DNA of 64,000 bases from Candidatus Hodarchaeota archaeon (GCA_016840285.1 JAEOSR010000112.1:1-64000); one strand, 5' to 3'. Counted from the stretch's first letter, positions 25,442-36,123 are shown. Numbers and translations: made by a program. The notes: generated by a model from the letters alone, not told the origin.

Positions 25442-26431
25442 TCATTCTTTTACTTGATGGTGCCCACAATTCTCACAGAAAGTATCATCTTTAAGAATCA
25501 TTTCCCCACAATTGGAACAGAAACGAACATAATCACTTAATTCTACTGGAGAAATGTCTAAAAAGCTTTCTAATGAATGTTGAGGAGCGTCTCCAGCCCG
25601 TTTCCTAACTTCAACCATTTTCACCTCTTCTGGCCTTTTTAATGGAATTTTCATGAGAATGGCTAATTGTTGGGCGTTAGCAGGAGCATGACCATGTGGG
25701 TGATTGTTGAAATATGTAAAGACCTCTTTTAATCCACTCGTATTGGTTAAAGACTGTATTCGTGATGCCCAAGGAGTTAATTCCTCAAGAGAATATTGAT
25801 AATTGTACCAAGGTTTAAGGCCATGACCATGAAACCTAATATAAGAGAATTCTGCAGTCACTGGTGTTATTGGAGGTAACAATGGTTCATCAACAATGCA
25901 GTACGCGGCATTGTACTGTGATAAAAGCTCAAGTGTTTGCTCAAGTCGTTTGTGTTCCACCCAAGAGATATGACGGAATTCTACAGCGAGTCTGATGTCA
26001 GGGGGCCAATATTTTAGAAATGTCTCAAGTTCTTTAAACTTCTCTACAGAAAACTTGGGAGGTAATTGGAGTAGTGCTGGGCCTGCTTTTCTTCCCAATC
26101 CCCCTTCCATTGTATCTAAAAATGGACGGAGTTCTTCCCAGTAACCTTGATTAAAATCAAGCATTTTTTTATGCGTGATATGACGAGGAATCTTATAGGA
26201 GAAAATAAAATCATTAGGAACATTTTTTCCCCATTTATTCACTACTCCAGCTCTGGGAAAGTGGTAGAAAGTGGTATTGATTTCAACTGTCGGAAAAACT
26301 TCAGCATAAAAAGATAAGCGAAGTTGAGGGCCTAGGTTTGACGGATAAAATGGAAGTCGAGTTTTTTCAAGCCGAGCTTGCCAATCTGAATATCCAAACC
26401 CACTTGTTCCAATTAGGATATTTGCAGGCAT
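25442..26431 (-). CDS. DUF72 (YecE-like) TIM-barrel protein with C-terminal zinc ribbon
   Basis: A 329-residue protein. The DUF72 signatures are clear: IGTSGFGYSDW at the start, FYAEVFPTVEINTTFYHFP, KIPRHITH, PALLQLPPKF, VEFRHISW and the EVFTYFNNHPHGHAPANA block. DUF72 proteins form a TIM barrel; biochemical function is not settled, and a nuclease role has been proposed. An added C-terminal zinc ribbon (FCSNCGEMILKDDTFCENCG, about residues 304-323) is not part of the core domain. It lies divergent from the GH38 mannosidase. ATG at 26431. Confidence 0.88.
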   Translation of the reverse strand: MPANILIGTSGFGYSDWQARLEKTRLPFYPSNLGPQLRLSFYAEVFPTVEINTTFYHFPRAGVVNKWGKNVPNDFIFSYKIPRHITHKKMLDFNQGYWEELRPFLDTMEGGLGRKAGPALLQLPPKFSVEKFKELETFLKYWPPDIRLAVEFRHISWVEHKRLEQTLELLSQYNAAYCIVDEPLLPPITPVTAEFSYIRFHGHGLKPWYNYQYSLEELTPWASRIQSLTNTSGLKEVFTYFNNHPHGHAPANAQQLAILMKIPLKRPEEVKMVEVRKRAGDAPQHSLESFLDISPVELSDYVRFCSNCGEMILKDDTFCENCGHHQVKE

Positions 26432-26582
26432 CTATTGAGTATTCTCCAATTGAGTCCCTTAATGAGATATATGGAAAAAATGATTTAAATCTTTTTTAGT
26501 AACGGTGATTCATTCATATCAGGGTTCAAATCATTAATATTAGAAAATTTCACTATAAGAATTTCATCGGAGATACTGTCTC

Positions 26583-29396
26583 TTGGATAATACCAGTAAA
26601 AGACATTCAGACCAAATTAAATACGTTTATATCACCCCCCACACTCATTGGGATCGCGAGTGGTATTTACCCTTCCAGAAATTCCGTTATAAGCTAGTTA
26701 AGTTAGTTGACGAGTTATTGGAGATTTTAGACAAACAGGACTTTTTTTTCTCTTTTGATGGGCAAACAATAGTTTTGGAAGATTATTTAGAAATTCGGCC
26801 AGAGAAAAAAGAAGAACTGTTAAAATTCATAAGAGAAGGTAAGATAGCAGTAGGGCCCTGGTACCTACTTCCCGATATCTGGTTGGTAGGTCAAGAAAGT
26901 CTTATTAGAAACTTAGAATATAGTAACGATTTAGCAAAAGAATTAGACATACCACTAATGCAAATAGGGTATTTACCAGACATGTTTGGCCATTCACGAG
27001 CGATCCCTCAATTAATTGGAGATTTAACTAATTTTAAAGCAGTTATGGTTTGGCGGGGAGTACCACCTGAGATAAATACCATTCCATTTAGTTGGAAGAG
27101 CAATGCCTCGGCAAACACTTCTGTCCTCGCGATATACCTTCCTTTTGGGTATGGAAATGCTGCGATGCTTCCTGAAGAAGTAAATAAAATGGCTGAGGAA
27201 ATATCTGAGCTTGTTGATCAATTACAACCCTTTTCACCGTTACCTGTATACTTATTACAAAATGGAACCGATCACCAATTTCCTAATCCAAAAATTGCAT
27301 CAAATCTTCCCCTCGTGAACTTAAAAAATGTGCAGATTTCTTTGTCAGTTCTTGATGATTTTGTTCAAAAGCTTCTAGAGCTGATGCACCAAGCCAAATA
27401 TTCCCCACCTATGTATACTGGAGAAATGCGATCCGCAGCACGAGCTCATTTATTACAGGATACTTATTCCTCACGTATATGGATCAAGCAATGGAATCAA
27501 AAAGTAGAAGACAAGTTAGTCAATTACGCAGAACCGTTGAATGCTTATACTTGGTATTTTCTAAAAGATAGTTATCCTACTTCTTTTTTGTCTCAAGCAT
27601 GGATGTGGCATCTGCGTAATCAGCCACATGATTCAATTTGCGGTTGTTCAATAGACCAAACTCATGAAGAAATGCGATTCCGCTATTATTGGGCTGAATC
27701 CATTGCAGATATGACGATTGAGAAAGCAATGTCAATCCTTAATAACACAACCCAACCCTCAACTGGCCATTCGTGTCTTGTATTCAATCCAACGAATTGT
27801 TCAGCAGCTATAGATGTTATGTTCACGGTTCCAGGGGAATTTAAGGTACACTCAGTTAAAATACTAGAGCAGGAATACGAAGTCCAATCGCTTCAATCCT
27901 CTACCGATATTGTTTGGGAAATGACTTTAGGAGGGGTTAAACTTCGAACGTTAATGCAAATGCTTCCTGGACGACGACTTATGAACTTTTATGTTAATAA
28001 GACATCATTAGAGGATGGTATTGATCCTGAAATCTGTGAGGTTCACTTGCTAGTCGGCGATAACCCAGAGGGAGAGCTTGATATGGGTGAAATGAAGAAA
28101 GAACTTTTAAAAGCCATTGATAGTAAGAAATACAAAAGATTTCACATCCTAGTCACTAAGGAGTCTCAACAAGCCTATTTCACACGAGTCCCTTTGAAAC
28201 CATGGAGCTTCTCTAAGCTGGAGATTCTAGACTCGTCCTCAGAACTCTCATCTCCCCAAAGGTTGACAATTTCTAAAGACCAAGTGAGGAATAAATTTTA
28301 TGATTTTTCCTTCAATAAAGACGGTACATTCAATATTAAAGACAAACAAAATGATACATATTATAGTAAGTTACACCAGTTTGAAGATTGGGGAGATCGT
28401 GGAGACGAGTACACATTTGGTAGACTCGATCCCGAGTTCGTTAAAGTAAGTGATGTGAAGAGGAAAATCATATTATCAGGACCTTTACTTGGTGAGATTC
28501 AACAGAATATTACCCTAGAAATGTTCCAAGAAGTTGATCAGCTTAAAGAGCAACGTATCGGGAGAGTAAGAATACCAGCAAAAACAACGTTTAGGTTCTA
28601 TCGCGATTCTCCTCGAATTGATATGAAAACGACGGTCACCAATGTAACTAAGGATCATAGACTTCGAATATGCTTTGATCTTCCATTTAAATCAGAACAT
28701 ACACTAACTTCTACTCATTTTGGATGTATTCAAAGACCGAGTTCTCCTGTGGGGGACGATACTTACATCGAAAAACCTTCTGGGATCCAACCTCAAAAGC
28801 GTTATATTCGGGTAGAGGATCAGGAAGGACACCCAGCTGTTTCTTTAATTAATAAAGGCTTACCAGAGGTCGAACTAGAAGGTGAAAGGCGTCTTGCGTT
28901 AACTTTGATACGTTCTATCGGTTGGCTTTCACGTTCAGGAATCCCCGAGAGACCTGAACATGCTGGTCCAAAAATAGCCACACCAGGAGCTCAAGAATTA
29001 AATAAAACTTATACTTTTGAGTATGGATTCGCAGTACATTCAAAGAATGATCCTCTTTGGCAAACTGAAGATTTTTCAGAGACATTTTCATTAGACCCAA
29101 TCACTTCCAGTTTCACTTCCAAAATGCCATCAATTGACGTGCTTCAACCCTTGATTCAAGTACTGAATCCAAATATCAGGATCTCTTCATTACGAGTACG
29201 TAAGAGGAGATTATACGTAACAATGTATAATCTATTGAGTAAAACGGTCTCAACTGTAGTTAAATTTCCATCAAGGATCGTTAATTTAACTCAGATAAAA
29301 ATAGATGGTTCAAAAAAGGATGAAACTAAATTGGAGAAAAATTCCATTGATTTAATTTTTAATCCATTAGAAATAAAAATTTGTACTTTTGACTAA
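26583..29396 (+). CDS. glycoside hydrolase family 38 alpha-mannosidase
   Basis: A 937-residue enzyme. The zinc-binding HTHWDREW is at residues 20-27, and the catalytic nucleophile Asp133 is in GYLPDMFGHSRAIPQL. A further metal-site region is LRNQPHDSICGCS near residue 352. The long beta-sandwich C-terminal half ends with a GH38-type domain. Length and order match MngB/AMS1-type alpha-mannosidases that remove alpha-linked mannose from glycans or 2-O-mannosyl-glycerate. It has no signal peptide and is probably cytoplasmic, in glycan recycling. Its start is TTG 26583, the only start upstream of the first metal motif. It overlaps the convergent TrmB-like gene by four bases. Confidence 0.92.
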   Translation: MDNTSKRHSDQIKYVYITPHTHWDREWYLPFQKFRYKLVKLVDELLEILDKQDFFFSFDGQTIVLEDYLEIRPEKKEELLKFIREGKIAVGPWYLLPDIWLVGQESLIRNLEYSNDLAKELDIPLMQIGYLPDMFGHSRAIPQLIGDLTNFKAVMVWRGVPPEINTIPFSWKSNASANTSVLAIYLPFGYGNAAMLPEEVNKMAEEISELVDQLQPFSPLPVYLLQNGTDHQFPNPKIASNLPLVNLKNVQISLSVLDDFVQKLLELMHQAKYSPPMYTGEMRSAARAHLLQDTYSSRIWIKQWNQKVEDKLVNYAEPLNAYTWYFLKDSYPTSFLSQAWMWHLRNQPHDSICGCSIDQTHEEMRFRYYWAESIADMTIEKAMSILNNTTQPSTGHSCLVFNPTNCSAAIDVMFTVPGEFKVHSVKILEQEYEVQSLQSSTDIVWEMTLGGVKLRTLMQMLPGRRLMNFYVNKTSLEDGIDPEICEVHLLVGDNPEGELDMGEMKKELLKAIDSKKYKRFHILVTKESQQAYFTRVPLKPWSFSKLEILDSSSELSSPQRLTISKDQVRNKFYDFSFNKDGTFNIKDKQNDTYYSKLHQFEDWGDRGDEYTFGRLDPEFVKVSDVKRKIILSGPLLGEIQQNITLEMFQEVDQLKEQRIGRVRIPAKTTFRFYRDSPRIDMKTTVTNVTKDHRLRICFDLPFKSEHTLTSTHFGCIQRPSSPVGDDTYIEKPSGIQPQKRYIRVEDQEGHPAVSLINKGLPEVELEGERRLALTLIRSIGWLSRSGIPERPEHAGPKIATPGAQELNKTYTFEYGFAVHSKNDPLWQTEDFSETFSLDPITSSFTSKMPSIDVLQPLIQVLNPNIRISSLRVRKRRLYVTMYNLLSKTVSTVVKFPSRIVNLTQIKIDGSKKDETKLEKNSIDLIFNPLEIKICTFD

Positions 29397-30355
29397 ATTT
29401 CAATACTCAAATCTTGACCCTTTGACGTCAAGCTCCCAATTTGCTGACCAAAAAATCTAACCATAATAGGATTGGTACTTATAATACCAATCAAATCTTC
29501 CATTTCTTCGCCTGGTTCTGGTGAGGGTCCAATCAATATCTCCTCGTTGTCTCGAACACACCCCCAAAAGTCAATGGTTGATTGTTTCATCCTAATTTTT
29601 GATGCAATAACTCTTTTCAAGATGTTTTTTGGTACTTTGGCAAAATCGCCTACAATTAATGTTCTTGTACAGACAGCGAGTGATAATTTACTTGTTGCAA
29701 TCAAAGTTTGAATTTCAGGATAAGGCATCAATATTGTCAGTGATGCTTTTGCTCTGGAGGCCATATCTCTTAGTACAAGTATAAATGTAGTTTCTCCATA
29801 TACTACATCAGTTGTTAACCCACTTTCTTTCATTGTTGTTGCTGCAGAAACTTTACGTGAGAGTTGAAAGAGAATATCTAGGCGTCGTTTCATTTCACGT
29901 ATCGAAAAAGTCAGTGCTGATACTTCATTTTCTATCTGATTTTGTTGGGCTTTTATTAATTCTTGAATCTCTTGAAGAGTCGCCTGATCGTCAATCTTTG
30001 CTTGAAATTCTTTTTCTATTGTAGCGATCTTCTTGTTTGTTGTATCACGAATTGAAATCAAAGTGAGAGGGTCATAAGCCAATAAAAATGCTTTTAGAAA
30101 GGGTTCTCGTGCAAAATATCTATTGATTTTGCCTCCAGTCCAGTCGACATATTCCCCCCCAATCAGAACGTCCATACATTTCCGTACCTGGATGTAATTA
30201 ATTCCTGTGAGCTGACTAATTTGTCCCAAGGTTAGGGTTCCAACAGATAAAAGAGTCATATAGACTAAACCTTGGTCTTCATTTAAGCCAAGAATATCAA
30301 AGATTGTTTGTAATTCGTCTTCTGTGATAATTATTCCAACCATCATTATTCCCAA
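29393..30355 (-). CDS. TrmB-like transcription regulator
   Basis: A 320-residue protein. An N-terminal winged-helix (about residues 20-90) with GQISQLTGINYIQVRKCMDVL is followed by a coiled-coil (about 100-165) and then an alpha/beta domain of about 130 residues (TILMPYPEIQTLI onward). This follows the TrmB family plan, where the C-terminal domain binds sugars. Convergent, 4-base overlap with the GH38 mannosidase makes a role in sugar control plausible but unproven. The start is uncertain; Met4 or Met5 could also serve. Confidence 0.7.
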   Translation of the reverse strand: MGIMMVGIIITEDELQTIFDILGLNEDQGLVYMTLLSVGTLTLGQISQLTGINYIQVRKCMDVLIGGEYVDWTGGKINRYFAREPFLKAFLLAYDPLTLISIRDTTNKKIATIEKEFQAKIDDQATLQEIQELIKAQQNQIENEVSALTFSIREMKRRLDILFQLSRKVSAATTMKESGLTTDVVYGETTFILVLRDMASRAKASLTILMPYPEIQTLIATSKLSLAVCTRTLIVGDFAKVPKNILKRVIASKIRMKQSTIDFWGCVRDNEEILIGPSPEPGEEMEDLIGIISTNPIMVRFFGQQIGSLTSKGQDLSIEI

Positions 30356-30400
30356 GTATCGATAGAGTCAATCTAAAAGAGCTCGTATATTAATATGTGC

Positions 30401-31780
30401 TTAGAACTTTCTTATCTTTCTTTTTTTAGATTTTTTATCTACTTTTAAAACTGTTGCTTCTTTAAGCTTCTCTTGAATTATCGAATCCCACAAAGCCATG
30501 ATTCCAGTCCCTAATAATGCATTTGTATTGAAAATTTCTCCCACATCGGAAGTAAAGAGATTTCTTGCATTGGCAGCACTTTTAAGAGCGTAGCTTACAT
30601 TTTCTTTGGTTAGATGACTGAAATTTACGTTATAATCAATCCATTTTGCCCGAACACGTCCAAATGAATTACTTTCACTCTTGGTTTCGTGAATACGTTC
30701 GATTCCTCCTGAATATTGCATAGCTAAAGGTCTACGTTGAAATAGAAGTTTTCCAAAGCTCTCTAATATAGTCATAACATTATTTTCTGTCCCTCCCTCT
30801 GTTTTTTTCTCCTCAATTTTTCGTTGAAATACGAACTGAGCGGAAATCTCCCGTGCAATCGCTTTTGCATTAACATCTGTCATAATCTTCTGCATTTTAT
30901 AATCCATATCCGATTTTCTAATTGAATTATAGATTAAGGCTTCAAAATCAGGAAAATGAATCAATCCATTGTTTATTTTAAAGTGAAAAGATCGTTCTAC
31001 TCCTTTTCTTCCAACTAGCGATGGTAATTGATATGTTCCTTTTCGATAATCCGAAACTTGAGTAATATTCTTCATTAATGAATTTGAGACTCCATCTTGC
31101 CATTCTTGTCTGTTGATGTGTTCTTCTAGGTCAATTTTATTGCCAACATAAATAATTCGTGGAATATTTGATTGACCTAATCCTTGATCCGAAATTTTGT
31201 CCCCTACAACCTTTTGGACTTGTTCGATGCTATTCCAACAAGATAAGGCCCTAGATTTATCAAAAACAACAATTAAAACATCTTTTACTCCAGCTATTTT
31301 CCCCAGAACCGTTCTAAAGTGGTCAAAGATGTTCTGCCCACCCACATCACTTCCAGATACGCTTATTTTATATGTTTTATTTTCCCAGAAATATGGGAAG
31401 ATGAAATGAAAATCTTCAAAGCCAATTGTTTCAGTATCCAGCGAAATTGACATGACATTCCATTTATTGTTACCATATCGTATAAGAAAACCGTAACGTT
31501 CAGCCCAAGATTGGAATGCTGAATCTACTGTGTATCTATCTCCGAAAGTTTCCAGAGCGACCTCTAAACCAGTATCTTCAGAAGAGTTCTTTTCCAAAAT
31601 TGAACAAGCGGAGTATAGTGTCTGTAGGTAAGCTAAAATTTTTTTTCCAAACGTGATTAGTGTTTGGGTCTTTCCCGACATTCCATCTCCGATTATTACG
31701 ACTTTCTTCACATCCAAGTCAACCATTTCAGCCAAGTCAATACGTTTTGGTTGAAATCCTGTTGAATTAGCGTGAATCAT
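30401..31780 (-). CDS. large Ras/Arf-superfamily GTPase, paralogue A
   Basis: A 459-residue GTPase. G1 GDGMSGKT is at residues 31-38, a G2-like SLDTETIG near 117, G3 reads DVGGQNIFDHF (Arf/G-alpha style), G4 is VGNKID, and the G5 position reads NALLGTG. Long inserts separate G1 from G2 and follow G4, doubling the usual 170 residues. The N-terminal leader GFQPKRIDLAEM is shared with the paralogue at 39512. The GTPase should cycle as a switch. Its ATG comes one base after the stop of the 1296-residue gene (TAG-A-ATG), so the two are translationally coupled and probably partners. Confidence 0.85.
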   Translation of the reverse strand: MIHANSTGFQPKRIDLAEMVDLDVKKVVIIGDGMSGKTQTLITFGKKILAYLQTLYSACSILEKNSSEDTGLEVALETFGDRYTVDSAFQSWAERYGFLIRYGNNKWNVMSISLDTETIGFEDFHFIFPYFWENKTYKISVSGSDVGGQNIFDHFRTVLGKIAGVKDVLIVVFDKSRALSCWNSIEQVQKVVGDKISDQGLGQSNIPRIIYVGNKIDLEEHINRQEWQDGVSNSLMKNITQVSDYRKGTYQLPSLVGRKGVERSFHFKINNGLIHFPDFEALIYNSIRKSDMDYKMQKIMTDVNAKAIAREISAQFVFQRKIEEKKTEGGTENNVMTILESFGKLLFQRRPLAMQYSGGIERIHETKSESNSFGRVRAKWIDYNVNFSHLTKENVSYALKSAANARNLFTSDVGEIFNTNALLGTGIMALWDSIIQEKLKEATVLKVDKKSKKRKIRKF

Positions 31781-31781
31781 T

Positions 31782-34700
31782 CTAAATAGCTCCTAGTGAG
31801 ATATTTTTAATTAACTCGAAATCAAGGATGAATTTCCCTTTTTTTTCTTTCAATACATTAATCCTGTTTAATGGAAGACTCTGATTAAGTCTGGGGAGGG
31901 GTAGTAATCCCAAATCTTCAGCTAGCTCCTCAAAATCTCTAGTTTTCAGAAGATATTGGATTGTTCTTAATCCCATCTTTGATTCATCACTTTCTTCTGC
32001 AATAATTATGTATAATGCATTTTCATCAAATGAGTATGTCCCAAAAATGACTTTATATCTCTCATTGTCATCAAATATAATGAGAGAGGGAAATACTTGG
32101 ATTTCTTCCCCCCTAGGGACTTCCAAATAATTTAAAAGTTGTACATCTTTTTTCAGACGCTTTCTTATGATTTGACTAGGTTCTAAAAAAGGAATAATTT
32201 GGTGAACAAATAAACTAAAGTTCTCAAGCTTCACCCCATAAAATTCAACCTCTTCTAAATATCCTTGATCTCGGATGTTATTGTTGAAATACAATTTATA
32301 GGCAGTCGTAACCTTTAGATTGCATCGGGAAACATCACGCTCTATCTGAACCATTTCATCTTTTACTATTCTTTCAGTTAAAGTCCCAACATCTTTTAGA
32401 AGAACTAATTTTGCCTCATCTAATAATTGTTGAAGTACAACATTAAAGAGGGAGTCTGGTTTGGAAGCGTTCAGTTGGTTTCTTTCTATAAGGCCTGCAA
32501 TTGCTTCCGAAGCATTTTGTGCCAAAGGATGAATCAATCCCATAGGAATATTTTCTTTTGAAATTAGTTCCAAAGTCAAACCAGTGATGATTGAACCCTC
32601 AAAAGGATTTTCAACATAAGAAGCTGCTGAAAAAATCTCCTTCTCACCCAATTGAAAAACGACAGTTTGAAGGGTGAGGCCTGATAAGCTTAGTCCAGTG
32701 GCTTTTTTTACAACGTCACTTAGACTAAATTCCTGTGTGGCTCCTAATAACCGTCGACAACTCACAATTTGGCTTTCTTGATAGATGAGAAAATCCAATT
32801 CACTGACTACTTCTTTTCTAAAAAATTCCCTCTCTGAATCTAACCAATTTGAATATAGAAAATAAACACTTAATTGGGAATCGCATTTAACAGCTTCAGC
32901 AAATACTTCATGAGTATATTTCGAAAATTCTGGCGCTAGGAGACTAGTTTCAAACCCCAACGGCTTTTTAAGATTTCCAACAATTAAAGGGACCATAAAA
33001 TTTCTTATATCATCTCTTCCAGTGCCATCAAATAAAAGTCCAAGGACTTCTTGTTCAAAATTCTCCTGTTCTGTTTTTTCAACTTTAGGTAGAACATCTT
33101 CCAGATAAGATTCAGTAAGCTCAATAACTGAATTCGCCCAGCTCTTTATCCAATCTGTGATCAATTCTCGGGCAATAAGTCCCCTTAAACCTGGTTTCTC
33201 CATCTGAATACTAGCAACCTGATTGTCTGAAACAGATGGCCCCAAAGCTCGTTGTATTCTATTATCAGCTTCAAGGTCTGAAAGGATACCTCTTAGTCCA
33301 AATACCTTGTCCCACAATCTAATTTGTGCTAATACATAATTTATAATCGCTTGAGTGTTATAATCAAATTTTAGTTGAGTGAATGCACTCCTTAATGCTT
33401 CAACTTGCTTTAGTAATAATATTTTAAGGAAACTTGCCTTGTTGATTTTCTCATTGTGATTTAACAAGAGAGATTTCATTGATTCCTCTACAAGGTATAT
33501 AGTTCCGCCATAAATAGTTTTTAATAAAGTATCGTTGGGATCAGTTGACTTTTCCAAGCTTATGAGCTCAGTAATAATTGTGTTGTAGTGCTGACTTGCT
33601 CGAACAAACCAATCAATTACAGTATTTTCGAGAGAAATTCGTTCCTCAATCTCTTGATCAAAAGTTTTTCTCTCGGACTCCTCTTTGACTTCCCTCCCTA
33701 ATATTTTGTTGATAATGGCTTTACTTTCATCAAAAGCATAATTCAAGTAACTTTCCACATCATCTCGATTATTAAGAATTGGGTTTTCTGGTAATCTCAC
33801 AAAGATTTCAAAAACCTCTACATCTCTCACATTCTCATCCACATAATATAATCCACTTAATGCATCCCTAAGACCTTCAAAGACTATTTCATTAATTTTT
33901 GATGATTTTCTCCCCAATGCAGTTACTACATTTTGATAATAACTTATCAATTCTCGAGATAAATCCTCCATTTCATTTTGCCAAACGCTTTTTACAGGTG
34001 ATTCAATATATAATTCAAATCCTGATCTAAGAATTTTTTTTATCCAAACTTTGTTTAGTACTGACCGAATAATAGAAAAAGTCCGACTGAAGTATTTCTG
34101 CGCTTCTTCTGCATTAGAAAAATCTGGTGGTACCAAAGGAACATTATTCTTCAAGTTTTTAAAAATTACATCAGATTCAATTTTTTTCAAACTGAAACCA
34201 GAAGAACCTGAATATTTTGGACTTTCTTGGACTAGAAGGTTTAAGCGTTCTCGTACCGTTTGTTTTGAGGATGTTGAAAGTCCTTTACTTGCTATATCAA
34301 GTATGAATTCGTCATAAAATTTCTTTTGCCATAAATCATGATATAAACTTTCATAATATTTTTTTATATCAAGAATTTGATTTCCTATATCCTTTGATGC
34401 CCCACTGAGATTCATCATCTTGAAGGAATTAAGTAATGTCTTCTCTACCCCTCCTCTTCTCAGTCTGAGAATGTAAGAATATGCTAATTCCTTCGAAAAA
34501 TGATTAATTGTTGATTCAAGGATATTTTTGTCTGATTTTTGAAACATCTCATAAAATGAAAGAAGTTGTCCTTCTTCTTCAATTTGTTTCAAAATTTCTT
34601 TCTGAATTTCTATTACTAAGTCAATAATTGTTATTTCTTCACCAATGGGTACGTTTTTCGACCATTCAGCTATCTTTATCCGTAGTAAAATCCCCAAGAA

Positions 34701-35672
34701 ATTGTCAAATGTTTTTTCTAATCCCTTTGGGTGGAATTCTTTTCTTGGTGTTAACTTGTTAAGATTTGTTGTAAAATCATAATCATAGGTTTTCTTTACT
34801 TCAATGAAGTATGAATAGTCTTCAGGAGGATTAGATAAAATCGAATCTAATCCACCACTGAGATAACTAGTGAAAAAATTAGTAATTTCTTCATCAGTAA
34901 AGCTAACCTCCGCTACTCTATTGGCAATGCTAATAATTCTTCTTAATCCTAGAACTGCGCCAACATTTTGCGTAAAAGAACGATGAACAGCATCCATGAT
35001 TTGGGAAACATTTCTTCCTCCTCCAAGAGAAATCTCGGGATATTCAAAAATTATGCCTAACTTCTCATAAACCTCTTTATACTTAATGAATTCTTCAAAA
35101 ATTAACCTATAACACTTTGTCTCATCTTCTTTGTAAACATTCCAAATATAAGCTTTTGACGCTTCTTCGAGTAGTTCTCTTCCAGAAATATCTAACATTC
35201 TTTCAAAATGACTGAGGATCCTCTTTTCAAATTCTGGATAGAGAAATCTTTCGGTTTTAACACTTTTGAGAAGTTTTGTTATAAACGGAGAATCTTCCCC
35301 AGGGATTTTCTGAAGTTTATTTCTTGAAATTATGGTTTTATACTCCTCGGAAATCTCTGACGTCATCTCTTCTTGAGCTTGCGTGGTTTCATCTAGTGTC
35401 TCAATCTTTAATGCTTCTTCTACCAGATCGTGATTGCTGTTAATGAATGAAAATATCAATGAGGAAGTAATTTTTCCTTCAGTGAGTTCTGGATGTCCTT
35501 CCTCATAAACCCTCCAAAAACGTTGCTGAAATCCCTCCTCTTGAAACTTTTCTTCGTTTTCTTCAAACGCTCTGAAAACTGTCAATCTGCGGGAAACCAT
35601 GCTCTGTGGTATTTCATCAAGCTTGAGGTGATCACAAATAGTCTTTAACAATCTAGCTTTCTCACTGTTCAA
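31782..35672 (-). CDS. 1296-residue, mainly helical protein of unknown family, coupled to GTPase A
   Basis: No domain or motif is recognised. The sequence is rich in amphipathic helices across about residues 1-1080, without signal peptide or convincing membrane segments, and without a P-loop, Cys clusters or repeats that can be seen by eye. The last ~200 residues look alpha/beta (FPSLIIFDDNERYKVIFGTYSF and NALYIIIAEE). It is probably a cytoplasmic scaffold. Translation starts at TTG 35672; AGGAG about 10 bases upstream supports it. The stop is one base from the GTPase A start, so the pair is co-expressed. An effector, regulator or large scaffold of the GTPase is the simplest inference. Confidence 0.8.
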   Translation of the reverse strand: MNSEKARLLKTICDHLKLDEIPQSMVSRRLTVFRAFEENEEKFQEEGFQQRFWRVYEEGHPELTEGKITSSLIFSFINSNHDLVEEALKIETLDETTQAQEEMTSEISEEYKTIISRNKLQKIPGEDSPFITKLLKSVKTERFLYPEFEKRILSHFERMLDISGRELLEEASKAYIWNVYKEDETKCYRLIFEEFIKYKEVYEKLGIIFEYPEISLGGGRNVSQIMDAVHRSFTQNVGAVLGLRRIISIANRVAEVSFTDEEITNFFTSYLSGGLDSILSNPPEDYSYFIEVKKTYDYDFTTNLNKLTPRKEFHPKGLEKTFDNFLGILLRIKIAEWSKNVPIGEEITIIDLVIEIQKEILKQIEEEGQLLSFYEMFQKSDKNILESTINHFSKELAYSYILRLRRGGVEKTLLNSFKMMNLSGASKDIGNQILDIKKYYESLYHDLWQKKFYDEFILDIASKGLSTSSKQTVRERLNLLVQESPKYSGSSGFSLKKIESDVIFKNLKNNVPLVPPDFSNAEEAQKYFSRTFSIIRSVLNKVWIKKILRSGFELYIESPVKSVWQNEMEDLSRELISYYQNVVTALGRKSSKINEIVFEGLRDALSGLYYVDENVRDVEVFEIFVRLPENPILNNRDDVESYLNYAFDESKAIINKILGREVKEESERKTFDQEIEERISLENTVIDWFVRASQHYNTIITELISLEKSTDPNDTLLKTIYGGTIYLVEESMKSLLLNHNEKINKASFLKILLLKQVEALRSAFTQLKFDYNTQAIINYVLAQIRLWDKVFGLRGILSDLEADNRIQRALGPSVSDNQVASIQMEKPGLRGLIARELITDWIKSWANSVIELTESYLEDVLPKVEKTEQENFEQEVLGLLFDGTGRDDIRNFMVPLIVGNLKKPLGFETSLLAPEFSKYTHEVFAEAVKCDSQLSVYFLYSNWLDSEREFFRKEVVSELDFLIYQESQIVSCRRLLGATQEFSLSDVVKKATGLSLSGLTLQTVVFQLGEKEIFSAASYVENPFEGSIITGLTLELISKENIPMGLIHPLAQNASEAIAGLIERNQLNASKPDSLFNVVLQQLLDEAKLVLLKDVGTLTERIVKDEMVQIERDVSRCNLKVTTAYKLYFNNNIRDQGYLEEVEFYGVKLENFSLFVHQIIPFLEPSQIIRKRLKKDVQLLNYLEVPRGEEIQVFPSLIIFDDNERYKVIFGTYSFDENALYIIIAEESDESKMGLRTIQYLLKTRDFEELAEDLGLLPLPRLNQSLPLNRINVLKEKKGKFILDFELIKNISLGAI

Positions 35673-36123
35673 TTGAGGTTTTCTCCTGCGGGATTACAAG
35701 TCCTGATTGCTATTTTCGTACTTTATCAATGTTAGAGGAGCGTAGATTTCGAAATTTTCATAACCTGAGTATTCATGAAGAAATGATTCTTGTTTGTTAG
35801 ACCTATTAATTTTAGCTCATGCTTCCTTAAAAAAACATTTGTATTCTATTACCGACAAAATCACAATTTCCATGATTAATTCACAAAAGATTCAATGTTA
35901 GGCTTTGAAAATAAGAATAAAAACACAATCTCCTGTTTCAAGATTTTTCTAAGTCTTAGATAGCAGTTCTTTACTGGAAGATCTAAATCACATTTTAATC
36001 GAGTGAAAAAATCGGTCTGATTCCTCAATCTGACACTTCAATTCGCTTTTGTCATTTTCAGATATCTCTCAGACTGTGTCGCAGATTTGAGGGAGGGGAA
36101 TGTATACCGTTATGTGACTAGGG
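35673..36123. other. divergent promoter region between the helical-protein and PolB2 operons
   Basis: A 451-base gap without a credible gene. It should contain the leftward promoter for the 1296-residue gene and the rightward one for the RecA-like/PolB2 cassette. A small palindrome CTAAG-T-CTTAG lies at 35949-35959; similar CTAAG/CTTAG arms recur before the Mre11-like gene (42659-42676). Purine-rich GAGGGAGGGG precedes the cassette. I see no RNA gene in it. Confidence 0.45.

Noticed and set aside
26520..26540. T-loop-like GGGTTCAAATC before the mannosidase gene, a possible tRNA
   Set aside because: No acceptor, D or anticodon stems can be folded around it.
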